The notes: generated by a model not told the origin, from the sequence alone. Counted from the first letter of the stretch, positions 7,688 to 17,992 are shown. The stretch is 64,000 nucleotides of DNA from Zoogloea sp041904905 (GCF_041904905.1 NZ_JAYRMI010000003.1:1-64000); one strand, 5' to 3'. Translations and numbers: made by a program.

Positions 7688-9175
7688 TCAAAGCTTGCTG
7701 ACAGCAACATGCTTCAGCAGATCATTGACCGACGCATGCATAACTTCCGTAACAGGAAAAGGATAGATACCCATCACGAGGACGCAAACAGCTAAGACCA
7801 GAAGAAACACAAACTCCCGATTATTGATATCGGTAAGCTCAGCAACGTGCTTATTGCCGACAGCACCGAAAACTACACGCTTATACATCCAGAGAGTGTA
7901 GGCAGCACCGACAATCAGCGTGGTTGCAGCAGCAAAACCGACCCAGAAGTTGTACTGAACAGCACCCAGCGCAACCATGAACTCACCCACGAAGCCAGAG
8001 GTCGCAGGAAGGCCAGAATTTGCCATCGCAAAAAGCATGAAGAACGCTGCAAACTTCGGCATCACATTCACAACACCGCCGTAGTCAGCGATCTGCCTAG
8101 AGTGCATACGATCGTAAAGCACGCCAATGCACGCAAACATCGCGCCAGACACAAACCCGTGAGAGATCATCTGAACAAGCGCCCCTTCAACACCCAGCGG
8201 ATTGAAGATGAAGAAGCCCAGTGTGACGAAGCCCATATGCGAAATAGAGGAGTACGCAACCAGCTTCTTCATATCGGTCTGCACCAGCGCTACGAACCCG
8301 ATATAGATCACCGCAATGAGGGACAAGGTAATGATCATCGGCGCAAAAGCGTGACTTGCATCCGGAGCAATCGGCAAGGAGAAGCGAAGAAAACCGTACG
8401 CACCGAGCTTCAGGCCAATTGCGGCAAGTACGATCGAGCCACCAGTTGGAGCCTCGACGTGCGCATCAGGAAGCCAGGTATGAACAGGGAACATCGGCAC
8501 CTTGACCGCAAAGGAGACCAGGAACGCCCAGAAGACGAGTGACTGAACATCCATACCCAGCTTGAGTTGGTGCCAGTCGAGGATACTGAAACTGCCACCG
8601 GACTCCATAAAGAGGTACAGGAGGGCGACCAGCATAAGCAGGGAGCCAGCGAGCGTGTAAAGAAAGAATTTGATCGCTGCGTAAACCCGATTCGGACCAC
8701 CCCAAACACCGATGATGATGAACAAGGGAATCAACGACGCTTCGAAGAAAACGTAGAACAGCACACCATCAAGCGCACTGAATATGCCATTAATGAGACC
8801 AGACATAATCAGAAAGCCCGCCATGTACTGTGCGACCTTCTCCTGAATCACCTCCCACCCCGCAACGACAACAATAACGGTGATGAAGCTATTCAGCAGA
8901 ACAAACAACACAGAGATTCCGTCTACGCCAAGGACATAGTTGATGTTGAAACGAGGAATCCATGCATAAGACTCCACGAACTGCATCGCACTCGTCGTGA
9001 CATCGAAAGACGTGTATAGCGGAATACTGACCGCCAGCCCCGCCAAGGCAGACAGCAAAGCCAGGAACCTTGCGGCCGAGGCGTTACGATCAGAACCCGT
9101 CGCAAGTGTAAGCAACCCACCCACGATCGGAACCCAGATCGCAAGGCTAAGGAATGGAATAGGATTACCCGTCAT
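7688..9175 (-). CDS. nuoM: NADH-quinone oxidoreductase subunit M
   Basis: The 495-residue membrane-arm proton-channel subunit has the motif VKVPMFPVHTWLPDAHVEAP, the glutamate helix YVFFEASLIPLFIIIG and the KKLVAYSSISHMGFV segment that identify NuoM/MrpD-type antiporter subunits. About 14 transmembrane helices are expected. It lies 80 nt downstream of nuoL, the longest gap in the membrane-arm half of the operon, with no recognisable terminator in it. Confidence 0.97.
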   Translation of the reverse strand: MTGNPIPFLSLAIWVPIVGGLLTLATGSDRNASAARFLALLSALAGLAVSIPLYTSFDVTTSAMQFVESYAWIPRFNINYVLGVDGISVLFVLLNSFITVIVVVAGWEVIQEKVAQYMAGFLIMSGLINGIFSALDGVLFYVFFEASLIPLFIIIGVWGGPNRVYAAIKFFLYTLAGSLLMLVALLYLFMESGGSFSILDWHQLKLGMDVQSLVFWAFLVSFAVKVPMFPVHTWLPDAHVEAPTGGSIVLAAIGLKLGAYGFLRFSLPIAPDASHAFAPMIITLSLIAVIYIGFVALVQTDMKKLVAYSSISHMGFVTLGFFIFNPLGVEGALVQMISHGFVSGAMFACIGVLYDRMHSRQIADYGGVVNVMPKFAAFFMLFAMANSGLPATSGFVGEFMVALGAVQYNFWVGFAAATTLIVGAAYTLWMYKRVVFGAVGNKHVAELTDINNREFVFLLVLAVCVLVMGIYPFPVTEVMHASVNDLLKHVAVSKL

Positions 9176-9255
9176 CTCAACTGTCCGTTCTAAGCACTCA
9201 ATTGCAGCGCAAAAGTCCTAAATCTATTACTTACGCATCGCCAAACCAAACCTGA

Positions 9256-11307
9256 TCATCCGCGGCTAAACCAGACGGTTAGCAACACAAACACGCCGAT
9301 GATCATTGAGAACGCGTACTGGTAGATGTGCCCGCTCTGGAACAACCTAGTAAGCTGGGCGATAAAGCCAACCGTCTTGGCAGATCCGTTAACCACCATA
9401 CCGTCAATGAGGGTCTGATCACCAATTTTCCAAAGCCACTTACCGAGCAGACGAGCCCCGCCAGCAAACACAGCTTCATTAAATTTGTCGAAGTAGTACT
9501 TGTTCTCAAGCAGCGTGTGAATCGGCTTGAAGGTCTTCATGATTGCAGCCGGGATCGAGGGCGCCACCATATAGAAGAACCAAGCAACCACAACCCCACC
9601 CATAGCCAGAAAAAACGGCAAAGTTGTAAAGCCGTGCAGCGCCATACCGACTGCACCATGGAACTCCTCACCCAGTTCGGCCATCGCATGGTGATGCTCC
9701 CCGAAATGGATCACGCCCTTAAAGAAACCGCCAAAAAGCATCGGCTCGATGGTGAAGAAACCAATCAACATAGACGGAACTGCCAGCAACACCAAAGGCA
9801 ACGTAACAACCCACGGAGATTCATGCGGCTTCTGACCTGGAGCGAGACCATGATGATGGTCGTCATGTCCATCAGCCTGCTGATCGTCGTGAGCATCTGC
9901 ATGGTGGCCATCTTCGTGCTGATGATGACCATCCCCAACATGCCCCTTACCAAAACGCTCTTCTCCATGAAAAACCAGGAAGTACATTCGGAAGGAGTAG
10001 AACGCAGTAACAAAGACACCCGCAATCACGCAGAAGTAAGCGTAACCGGAGCCAGGAATATGCGACAGCGCGACAGCCTCGATGATTGTGTCTTTGGAGT
10101 AGAAACCCGAAAGGAACGGGAAGCCGATCAGAGCCAGAGAACCGACCAAGGAAGTAAACCAGGTGATAGGCATGTACTTCCACAACCCACCCATATTCCG
10201 CATATCCTGATCGTGATGCATACCGATAATCACGGATCCCGCGCCAAGGATCAGAAGCGCCTTGTAAAACGCGTGAGTCATCAGATGGAACACCGCAGCG
10301 GAGTACGCCGAAACACCAAGCGCAACGGTCATGTAACCAAGCTGAGACAAGGTCGAATAAGCCACAACTCGCTTGATGTCGTTCTGAACGATGCCCAAGA
10401 AGCCCATGAATAGTGCGGTCGTCGAACCGATAACCAGCACAAACGACAGCGCTGCTTCAGAAAGCTCGAACAACGGCGACATACGCGCAACCATGAAGAT
10501 GCCAGCAGTAACCATGGTCGCAGCATGAATCAGTGCCGAGATCGGTGTAGGACCTTCCATTGAGTCTGGCAGCCAAACGTGCAGCGGAACCTGGGCAGAC
10601 TTCCCCATCGCACCGATGAAAAGACCGATACAAATGGCTGTCACCACAGGCCAACCGGTCTCCGGCATGACCATCGAGACGAGCTCTGGGCTCTTGGCAA
10701 AGACCTCCGCATAGTTCAGCGTACCGGCGAAAGCTGCGATAAGACCGATGCCGAGAAGGAAACCGAAGTCGCCAACGCGATTGACCAGAAAAGCTTTCAT
10801 GTTCGCGAAAATCGCGGTGGGCCGGGTGTACCAGAAACCGATGAGCAGGTAGGAGACGAGACCAACAGCCTCCCAACCAAAGAACAACTGCAAGAAGTTG
10901 TTCGACATCACCAGCATCAACATCGAGAACGTGAACAGTGAGATGTAGCTGAAGAAGCGCTGATAACCCGGATCTTCAGACATATAGCCAATAGTGTAGA
11001 TGTGCACCATCAATGACACGAAGGTCACAACAAGCATCATCATCACAGTGAGCGAATCAATGAGGAACCCGACCTCAAGTTTAAGGGAACCCGAAGTTGC
11101 CCAAGTGTAGATGGTCCCGTTGAAGACGTTCCCGGCCGATACATCCTGATAGATGTAAAGAGACGCGACAAAAGCGACCGCCACACCAAGAATCGTCACG
11201 GTATGAGCGCCGGCACGACCAATGGCTTTGCCGAACAGGCCCGCCACAATCGCACCGAACAACGGCGCCAGAGGCACGAGCAGATAGAGCTTCTGAATCC
11301 CTGTCAT
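9256..11307 (-). CDS. nuoL: NADH-quinone oxidoreductase subunit L
   Basis: The 683-residue distal proton-channel subunit of complex I has FFGWEAVGLVSYLLIGFW, SAQVPLHVWLPDSMEGPTP and KRVVAYSTLSQLGYM, all diagnostic of NuoL. The C-terminal amphipathic arm helix and final transmembrane segment are present. At about residues 455-490 there is an insertion very rich in His and Asp, containing HHQHEDGHHADAHDD and DGHDDHHHG. It sits in a loop between helices and has no known catalytic role. The length exceeds the E. coli subunit, largely because of this loop. Confidence 0.97.
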   Translation of the reverse strand: MTGIQKLYLLVPLAPLFGAIVAGLFGKAIGRAGAHTVTILGVAVAFVASLYIYQDVSAGNVFNGTIYTWATSGSLKLEVGFLIDSLTVMMMLVVTFVSLMVHIYTIGYMSEDPGYQRFFSYISLFTFSMLMLVMSNNFLQLFFGWEAVGLVSYLLIGFWYTRPTAIFANMKAFLVNRVGDFGFLLGIGLIAAFAGTLNYAEVFAKSPELVSMVMPETGWPVVTAICIGLFIGAMGKSAQVPLHVWLPDSMEGPTPISALIHAATMVTAGIFMVARMSPLFELSEAALSFVLVIGSTTALFMGFLGIVQNDIKRVVAYSTLSQLGYMTVALGVSAYSAAVFHLMTHAFYKALLILGAGSVIIGMHHDQDMRNMGGLWKYMPITWFTSLVGSLALIGFPFLSGFYSKDTIIEAVALSHIPGSGYAYFCVIAGVFVTAFYSFRMYFLVFHGEERFGKGHVGDGHHQHEDGHHADAHDDQQADGHDDHHHGLAPGQKPHESPWVVTLPLVLLAVPSMLIGFFTIEPMLFGGFFKGVIHFGEHHHAMAELGEEFHGAVGMALHGFTTLPFFLAMGGVVVAWFFYMVAPSIPAAIMKTFKPIHTLLENKYYFDKFNEAVFAGGARLLGKWLWKIGDQTLIDGMVVNGSAKTVGFIAQLTRLFQSGHIYQYAFSMIIGVFVLLTVWFSRG

Positions 11308-11319
11308 CGAAAAGCTTCC

Positions 11320-11625
11320 TTATCCCTTGAGACTGTCCAGATCATCGACGTGAATCGTGCGCAGGTTCCGGAACAATGCAACCAGAATCGCCAAGCCGAT
11401 AGCCGACTCTGCAGCTGCGACCGTCAAGATGAAAAATACGAAAATCTGTCCTGCGGCATCACCCAAGTAATAGGAGAACGCTACGAAATTCAAATTCACT
11501 GCCAGCAACATCAATTCGATAGCCATCAGCAGGACAATTAAGTTCTTCCGATTCAGAAAGATACCAACGACACTAATGGCGAATAAAATGGCGCCCAATA
11601 TCAAATAATGAGACAACGAAAGCAT
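11320..11625 (-). CDS. nuoK: NADH-quinone oxidoreductase subunit K
   Basis: The 101-residue, three-helix membrane subunit has conserved intramembrane glutamates in the LLMAIELMLLAVNLNF segment and in TVAAAESAIGLAI, which belong to the proton path of the membrane arm. The length is exactly that of the family. It starts 33 nt after nuoJ and ends 12 nt before nuoL. Confidence 0.97.
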   Translation of the reverse strand: MLSLSHYLILGAILFAISVVGIFLNRKNLIVLLMAIELMLLAVNLNFVAFSYYLGDAAGQIFVFFILTVAAAESAIGLAILVALFRNLRTIHVDDLDSLKG

Positions 11626-11658
11626 CTGATTTCCCTTCCTGGACGATCGCTAGCCAAC

Positions 11659-12261
11659 TTACCGCTTTTCCGCACCCATGGACACAATGCGAACCCGATC
11701 ATCACGCTTGACGGAAATCTGCTGCGCAGGATCGATCTTCTTGACATTCTTTCTCTTACGAAGTGTCAGAGCCACAGCTGCAACCATTGCTACCAGCAGG
11801 ACAAGCGACGCAAGTTCGAAAGGATAGACATAATCCGTATAAATCAGCCGCCCGAGTTCCTTGGTGTTGCTGTAGCCATCGGGCACCGGACCAGGTGCAG
11901 GCATCCCTTCCAAGCCGAAGTAACGGCCGCCGAGCACCATGATCATCTCGACTACCATCAGCACACCCACTAGCGCCCCAACCGGCAGATAGCTCCAGAA
12001 TCCCTGACGAATCCGTTCAAGGTTGATGTCGAGCATCATCACCACGAAAAGGAAAAGAACCATCACCGCGCCCACATAAACCATTACAAGAGCAATAGCA
12101 AGGAATTCCGCATGGAGGAGCATCCAGATCCCACCTGCACTAAAGAACGCGAGCACCAAAAATAGAGCAGCGTGCACTGGGTTCCTGGCAGTTATGACCC
12201 TGAGCGATGCCAGAACCATCACTGCGGAGAAAAAATAAAATACAACCGTCTGAAAATCCAT
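11659..12261 (-). CDS. nuoJ: NADH-quinone oxidoreductase subunit J
   Basis: The 200-residue membrane subunit has five predicted helices; ARNPVHAALFLVLAFFSAGG and VYVGAVMVLFLFVVMML are characteristic of NuoJ. The C-terminus is a short basic tail (RKRKNVKK...). It belongs to the quinone-proximal part of the membrane arm with NuoA, H and K. Confidence 0.97.
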   Translation of the reverse strand: MDFQTVVFYFFSAVMVLASLRVITARNPVHAALFLVLAFFSAGGIWMLLHAEFLAIALVMVYVGAVMVLFLFVVMMLDINLERIRQGFWSYLPVGALVGVLMVVEMIMVLGGRYFGLEGMPAPGPVPDGYSNTKELGRLIYTDYVYPFELASLVLLVAMVAAVALTLRKRKNVKKIDPAQQISVKRDDRVRIVSMGAEKR

Positions 12262-12300
12262 GACTGAGTCCGTTTCGATGTAAGACAGCTCGAGCTTCTC

Positions 12301-12789
12301 TCAACGATATCGAGATTCGATCTCTCGATCTTTTGCTATCTGCGACTCGTACTTATCCCCAACAGCAAGAAGCATCTGCTTCGTGTAGTAGAGATCACCA
12401 CGCTTCTCACCGTGATACTCAAAGACCCGGGTTTCTACGATTGCGTCGACGGGACAAGCCTCCTCACAGAAACCGCAGAAGATGCATTTGGTCAGGTCAA
12501 TATCGTAACGGGTGGTCCGCCGCGAACCATCGTCTCGAGCGTCGGACTCGATCGTAATGGCCATCGCTGGGCAGATCGCCTCGCAGAGCTTGCAGGCAAT
12601 GCAGCGCTCTTCTCCATTCGGATAACGGCGAAGAGCGTGGAGACCGCGAAACCGAGAGCTTTGCGGCGTCTTCTCGTCGGGATATTGAACAGTGATCTTT
12701 CGTGCGAAGAGATGACGCCCCGTCAGCGCCATGCCTTTAAGCAGTTCCTTGAGGAAGAGGCTTCCTACGTAATCTTTCAAAGCACCCAT
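12301..12789 (-). CDS. nuoI: NADH-quinone oxidoreductase subunit I
   Basis: The 162-residue ferredoxin-like subunit of the peripheral arm has two complete [4Fe-4S] motifs, Cys63/66/69 with Cys73 and Cys102/105/108 with Cys112 (CIACKLCEAICP and CIFCGFCEEACP). These bind clusters N6a and N6b, which pass electrons to NuoB. It ends 39 nt before nuoJ and starts 8 nt after nuoH. Confidence 0.97.
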   Translation of the reverse strand: MGALKDYVGSLFLKELLKGMALTGRHLFARKITVQYPDEKTPQSSRFRGLHALRRYPNGEERCIACKLCEAICPAMAITIESDARDDGSRRTTRYDIDLTKCIFCGFCEEACPVDAIVETRVFEYHGEKRGDLYYTKQMLLAVGDKYESQIAKDREIESRYR

Positions 12790-12797
12790 TTAGAGCC

Positions 12798-13850
12798 TCA
12801 CTTCCAAATCGACAGCGGTGACATGATCCAGACCGCAACAACCACAACCCAGAACAACGTTAGAGGGATAAAGACCTTCCAGCCCAAACGCATAATGTGG
12901 TCGTACCGGAAACGCGGGAACGTGGCGCGGAACCAAAGGAACAAGAACAAAATAAACGAGGTCTTGATGGCCAGCCAAATGAAACCGTCAGGCAGAAAAC
13001 CCACTGGAGACAGCCAACCGCCGAGAAACAGGAGCGATGTCAGTGCGGAGATCAGGATCATGTTCGCGTATTCGCCGAGGAAGAACAGCGCGAAAGCCAT
13101 CCCGGAATACTCAACCATGTGACCGGCTACGATCTCAGACTCACCTTCAACAACGTCAAACGGCGCCCGGTTAGTCTCGGCGATACCGGAAATCAAATAC
13201 ACCAAAAACATGGGGAAAAGCGGAAGCCAGTTCCAACTCAAGAAGCCGAAACCCCAGTCAGCCCACTGACCTTTACCTTGGCTGTTAACAATGTCCGTCA
13301 GGTTGAGGCTGGAAGAGATCATCAGCACACAAACAAGTGCGAAACCCATTGCGATCTCGTAGGACACCATCTGCGCTGCAGCACGCATGCCGCCAAGGAA
13401 CGCATACTTAGAATTGGACGCCCAAGCGGCAATGATTACGCCATAAACTTCGATAGAAGTAATCGCCAGAAGGAACAGCAATCCTGCATCTACGTTACCA
13501 ACAACCCACCCTTCGCTGAACGGCACGACAGCCCAGGCAGCCAGTGCCGGACCCAGCGCAAGGACAGGGCCAATGATGAAAAGGCTTTTGTTCGAGCCTG
13601 CAGGAACAATGATCTCCTTGAGCAGGAGCTTTACACCGTCAGCGATAGGCTGCAACAAGCCTCTCGGCCCAACTCGGTTAGGGCCAATGCGGACCTGCAT
13701 GTAGCCGATCACCTTTCGCTCAGCGAGCGTGAGATAAGCAACACACAGGAACAACGGAGCGATGATGCCAATGATCTTTAACAAAGACCAGACCAATGGC
13801 CAAGCTGGGCCGAAGAACTGGACCACCGGGTCAAAATAGGCTTCCATCAC
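12798..13850 (-). CDS. nuoH: NADH-quinone oxidoreductase subunit H
   Basis: The 350-residue membrane subunit contributes to the quinone chamber. Motifs include MQVRIGPNRVGPRGLLQP and ETNRAPFDVVEGESEIVAG, the conserved charged loop facing the quinone cavity. Eight helices are expected. The start codon overlaps the nuoG stop by 4 nt (13847-13850), indicating translational coupling. Confidence 0.97.
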   Translation of the reverse strand: MMEAYFDPVVQFFGPAWPLVWSLLKIIGIIAPLFLCVAYLTLAERKVIGYMQVRIGPNRVGPRGLLQPIADGVKLLLKEIIVPAGSNKSLFIIGPVLALGPALAAWAVVPFSEGWVVGNVDAGLLFLLAITSIEVYGVIIAAWASNSKYAFLGGMRAAAQMVSYEIAMGFALVCVLMISSSLNLTDIVNSQGKGQWADWGFGFLSWNWLPLFPMFLVYLISGIAETNRAPFDVVEGESEIVAGHMVEYSGMAFALFFLGEYANMILISALTSLLFLGGWLSPVGFLPDGFIWLAIKTSFILFLFLWFRATFPRFRYDHIMRLGWKVFIPLTLFWVVVVAVWIMSPLSIWK

Positions 13851-16201
13851 ACCTGCTCCACGCTGATTTCACCATGCCAGCTACCGAGCTGAGCCGTGCT
13901 TGAATGCGCGGCAGCAAGGCGTACGCAACCTTCAGCGACACCAGCATCTTCCGCTAGATCCACGACTACCCAACCTGCAGCGGTACTGATCTTAACCTTA
14001 CCAACGCCAGACAACTTAAGGTCTGCTACGGTTTTTGGATTCATTCTCGCGAGTGGCGAGCGCGCATCAACTGTACTTTGCAAAGGGGCCGAACGACGCA
14101 CGATGGGATCTGCAAAATAAATCGGCACATCCACGACACGCTCAATCGACGCCAACTTGACCGGAAGCCTATCCACGACGAGAACGGAGTCATTACCTAG
14201 GCCGACCCCCTCGCCCGATAGCGAGGAAGTAAGCCGGCTGCGAATCTGATCGATCGTCTCAAAATTGAAGGTTGCGAATCCTAGCGTCGAGCCAAGAACA
14301 CGCAACGCCTTCCAACCCGGACGGGATTCGCCCAGTCCCTTCACGACAGGGAAGAAGCTTTGAGCTCGCCCCTCACAGTTCACAAACGTGCCTGCGGTCT
14401 CGGTGAAGGGCGCGATAGGAAGAAGAACGTCTGCAACATCCATCAACTCGGCCGACTTATATGCACTGAAGGCCGCAACCATCTCGGCGTCACGAAGTGC
14501 TCCGAGCGCACTGATCCCAGAGGCCATATCCAAACTAGGCTCAAGAGCGAGCAGCAAATACGCCTTCATCTTCGAAGAAAGCATCGAAGAAACGTTCTTG
14601 CCCTTGATCTCGTTGCCAAACGGAACGGCGCCTGCAAGATAACCACCAACGCTATTGGCTGCTTCACCGATAATGCCGAACTTCGCACCACACAACCGGG
14701 CGATCTCAGCTGACAAGGCGTGAATCACACCCGCGCTAGCATGCTGGACCGCGGAATTGCCAAGCCAGACAGCAGACTTACGACCAGACAGAAGGCTATG
14801 GGCAACAGCCGCAGCGGTCTCGGTCACTTCCACGTCAGCGCACGCCGCAGCGACCCGATCAGATATGCTGACCCCTTTCTCCGCCGCAACTGCCTTAACC
14901 ACACCTGCGAGGAACACAGGAATACCGCTGGGCGCCACCGTTGCTCTATTGGCAAGAGTAAGCTGCCAATCGTCGAATGCCCCATTAACCGCAGAGACCT
15001 TCAACCCACGCTTGACACCCTGCCGAACGCGCTGAGCAATCAGCGGGTGATCCTTACGAAGGAAACTGCCCACGACGAACAGGCGATCAAGCGCAGCGAT
15101 CTCGGCGACAGGCATACCGAGCCACGGTGCACCGGAACAGGTTTCATCCAGTGAGAAATCAGACTGGCGCAAGCGGAAATCAACGTTACCGGAACCGAGA
15201 GCCCGCATCAGGCTCTGGAGAAGATAAAGCTCCTCCACTGTACTGTGCGGCGATGCCAACGCACCGATTGACTCAGCCCCGTGATCTGCTTTGATGGACT
15301 TGAGACCGTTAGCGACGTACTCGATCGCCGTCTGCCAATCGGTCTCGATCCAGTTGCCTCCCTGCTTAAGCATAGGCAGCGTCAGGCGATCTTCGGAATT
15401 CAATGCCGCATACGAGAAACGATCCTTATCGGAGAGCCAGCATTCGTTGATGGCTTCGTTCTCGAGAGGCAGAACACGCTTGACCGTGTCGTTCTTGACT
15501 TGAACAATCAGATTACTACCCAGTGAATCATGCGGACTCACGGACTTGCGTCGGGAAAGCTCCCACGCGCGAGCGCCGAAGCGGAATGGCTTTGAAGTCA
15601 AGGCCCCCACAGGACACAGATCAATGATATTTCCGGAGAGTTCGGTCTCAATCGTCTTTTCAACGAACGGCATGATCTCGGCGTGCTCACCACGGAAAGC
15701 CTGACCCAGTTCCATAAGGCCGGCGATCTCCGAAGTGAAACGCACGCAACGCGTGCAATTGATGCAACGAGTCATGTCCGTAGAGACGAGCGGTCCAAGA
15801 TCCTTGTTGGATACGACCCGCTTCTCCTCCTGGTAGCGCGATTCACTGCCACCATAGCCGACCGAGAGATCCTGCAGCTGACATTCACCGCCTTGGTCAC
15901 AAATGGGACAATCCAGCGGGTGGTTAATGAGAAGGAACTCCATCACCCCCTTCTGCGCCTTAATAGCCTGCTCGGAGTGCGTCCAAACCTTCATGCCGTT
16001 AGTGACCGGCGTGGCACACGCAGGCAGTGGCTTCGGAGCCTTCTCGACCTGCACTAGACACATCCGGCAGTTCGCAGCGATGGATAGCTTCTTGTGGTAG
16101 CAGAAATGCGGTACATAGGCCCCAACTTTGTTTGCGGCCTCCATGACGGTGCTACCGTCAGGAACTTGCAACTGCTTTCCGTCAATTTCGATTTCTAGCA
16201 T
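13847..16201 (-). CDS. nuoG: NADH-quinone oxidoreductase subunit G
   Basis: The 784-residue peripheral-arm subunit begins with a [2Fe-2S] ferredoxin domain (CRMCLVQVEKAPKPLPAC), then a HxxxCxxCxxxxxC motif (HPLDCPICDQGGEC) for cluster N5, and CINCTRCVRF for N4. A long molybdopterin-oxidoreductase-like domain without cofactor role follows. Electrons flow from NuoF through it toward NuoI. It lies 7 nt after nuoF and overlaps nuoH by 4 nt. Confidence 0.97.
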   Translation of the reverse strand: MLEIEIDGKQLQVPDGSTVMEAANKVGAYVPHFCYHKKLSIAANCRMCLVQVEKAPKPLPACATPVTNGMKVWTHSEQAIKAQKGVMEFLLINHPLDCPICDQGGECQLQDLSVGYGGSESRYQEEKRVVSNKDLGPLVSTDMTRCINCTRCVRFTSEIAGLMELGQAFRGEHAEIMPFVEKTIETELSGNIIDLCPVGALTSKPFRFGARAWELSRRKSVSPHDSLGSNLIVQVKNDTVKRVLPLENEAINECWLSDKDRFSYAALNSEDRLTLPMLKQGGNWIETDWQTAIEYVANGLKSIKADHGAESIGALASPHSTVEELYLLQSLMRALGSGNVDFRLRQSDFSLDETCSGAPWLGMPVAEIAALDRLFVVGSFLRKDHPLIAQRVRQGVKRGLKVSAVNGAFDDWQLTLANRATVAPSGIPVFLAGVVKAVAAEKGVSISDRVAAACADVEVTETAAAVAHSLLSGRKSAVWLGNSAVQHASAGVIHALSAEIARLCGAKFGIIGEAANSVGGYLAGAVPFGNEIKGKNVSSMLSSKMKAYLLLALEPSLDMASGISALGALRDAEMVAAFSAYKSAELMDVADVLLPIAPFTETAGTFVNCEGRAQSFFPVVKGLGESRPGWKALRVLGSTLGFATFNFETIDQIRSRLTSSLSGEGVGLGNDSVLVVDRLPVKLASIERVVDVPIYFADPIVRRSAPLQSTVDARSPLARMNPKTVADLKLSGVGKVKISTAAGWVVVDLAEDAGVAEGCVRLAAAHSSTAQLGSWHGEISVEQV

Positions 16202-16208
16202 GTCGAGC

Positions 16209-17519
16209 CTACGCTACAAAAATCTTGCTGCCCTCGCGCTGCACTTCCGGCGGCACGAAGCATTTTTTATGTTCGATGTGATAAGCAAATTCGTCGCCGA
16301 AATGCTTAACAAAACTCTGTACTGGCATGGATGCAGCATCGCCAAGGGCGCAGATCGTGCGACCCATGATATTGGCTGTCACGCTATTGAGCAGATCAAG
16401 GTCATCAGGGCGGCCAAGACCATTCTCGATCCGATGAACGACGCGGTAGAGCCATCCTGTACCCTCACGGCACGGCGTACACTGCCCGCAAGATTCCTCG
16501 AAGTAGAAATAAGACAGACGCTCCAAGGCCTTCACCATGCAAGTCGTCTCGTCCATTACGATCACCGCGCCGGAACCGAGCATTGAGCCCGCCTTTGAGA
16601 TGGAATCGTAGTCCATTGTGCAGTCCATCATCACTGAACCAGGCAAGACGGGCGCAGACGACCCCCCCGGAATCACCGCTTTCAGTCTCCGCCCACCACG
16701 AACCCCCCCGGCCATTTCAAGCAGATCAGCAAATGGCGTACCCAAGGGTATCTCGTAGTTACCAGGACGATTCACGTGGCCGGAAACAGAAAACAACTTG
16801 GTACCACCGTTGTTCGGCTTCCCAAGCGCAAGGAAAGCATCGCCACCTTCGCGGATGATGTACGGAATGGAAGCAAACGTCTCGGTGTTGTTGATGGTAG
16901 TCGGCTTGCCATAGAGACCGAAACTAGCCGGGAACGGCGGCTTGAACCTGGGCTGCCCCTTCTTGCCTTCAATCGACTCCAGGAGAGCGGTTTCCTCACC
17001 ACAGATGTATGCTCCGTAGCCATGATGAGCAAACAGTTCGAAACAAAAATCTGAACCTAATATGTTTGCGCCAAGAAGGCCTGCTTCCCGAGCTTCCTGA
17101 AGGGCTTCTTCGAAACGTTCATAAACCTCGAAGATTTCACCGTGGATGTAGTTGTAACCACGCTCGCAACCCATCGCATAGCCGGCGATAATCATGCCTT
17201 CAATGACCGAATGGGGGTTGTACCGAAGAATGTCCCGATCCTTAAAAGTACCCGGCTCCCCCTCGTCGGAATTACATGCAAGATACTTTGCACCGGGGAA
17301 AGCGCGAGGCATGAAGCTCCACTTCAGCCCGGTCGGGAAACCTGCACCGCCTCGCCCACGGAGAGCCGACTTCTTAACCTCTCCGATGATCTGGTCAGCC
17401 GGAATCTTTTCCGTAACAATTTTCTTGAGAGCATCATAGCCGCCGCGCTTCACGTAATCCGCCAAGCGCCAGGTGCGATCACCATCAAGCCCAGAAAGAA
17501 TAATTCCTTGAGAGGTCAT
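16209..17519 (-). CDS. nuoF: NADH-quinone oxidoreductase subunit F (NADH/FMN-binding)
   Basis: The 436-residue subunit oxidises NADH. The glycine-rich NADH site GRGGAGFPTG is at residues 55-64. The N3 [4Fe-4S] ligands are Cys344, 347 and 350 (ESCGQCTPCREG) plus Cys390 (RTICALGD). The FMN-binding core CNSDEGEPGTFKDRD is intact. The start overlaps the nuoE stop by 4 nt. Confidence 0.97.
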   Translation of the reverse strand: MTSQGIILSGLDGDRTWRLADYVKRGGYDALKKIVTEKIPADQIIGEVKKSALRGRGGAGFPTGLKWSFMPRAFPGAKYLACNSDEGEPGTFKDRDILRYNPHSVIEGMIIAGYAMGCERGYNYIHGEIFEVYERFEEALQEAREAGLLGANILGSDFCFELFAHHGYGAYICGEETALLESIEGKKGQPRFKPPFPASFGLYGKPTTINNTETFASIPYIIREGGDAFLALGKPNNGGTKLFSVSGHVNRPGNYEIPLGTPFADLLEMAGGVRGGRRLKAVIPGGSSAPVLPGSVMMDCTMDYDSISKAGSMLGSGAVIVMDETTCMVKALERLSYFYFEESCGQCTPCREGTGWLYRVVHRIENGLGRPDDLDLLNSVTANIMGRTICALGDAASMPVQSFVKHFGDEFAYHIEHKKCFVPPEVQREGSKIFVA

Positions 17520-17992
17520 TTTGCGAGATCAGCAAGCAGTTGATCGATTTTCTCTTCAGTCATCCAGCTACACATCTGGTGGTTATTCACCAGCAGCACC
17601 GGGGCGTCACCACACGCCCCCATGCACTCACCCTCCTTCAACGTAAACTTGCCATCAGTCGTTGTCTCGTTGAAATCTATACCTAGCTTTCTCTTAACGT
17701 ACTCTGCAGCATGGACGCCACCAGAAAGCGCGCAAGGAAGATTCGTGCAAACGGTAATTTTTTTTGCGCCAACCGGAGCGAGATCGTACATATTGTAGAA
17801 GCTCGCCACCTCAAAAACGGCGATCGCTGGCATCTCCAGGTAGGCAGCAACAAATTCGATCGTCTCGTTGGAAAGCCAGCCTTTCTCAACTTGCGCGATA
17901 CGTAACGCAGCCATCGAAGCAGACTGTTTTTGATCTGCAGGATACTTGGCGATCTCTCGATCAATTTTCTTCAGGGATTCTGGACTCAGCAT
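17516..17992 (-). CDS. nuoE: NADH-quinone oxidoreductase subunit E
   Basis: The 158-residue thioredoxin-fold [2Fe-2S] subunit (cluster N1a) of the NADH dehydrogenase module has ligands Cys82 and Cys87 (VCTNLPC) and Cys123 and Cys127 (ECMGAC), all present. It is separated from nuoD by 56 nt and coupled to nuoF by a 4-nt overlap. Confidence 0.97.
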   Translation of the reverse strand: MLSPESLKKIDREIAKYPADQKQSASMAALRIAQVEKGWLSNETIEFVAAYLEMPAIAVFEVASFYNMYDLAPVGAKKITVCTNLPCALSGGVHAAEYVKRKLGIDFNETTTDGKFTLKEGECMGACGDAPVLLVNNHQMCSWMTEEKIDQLLADLAK

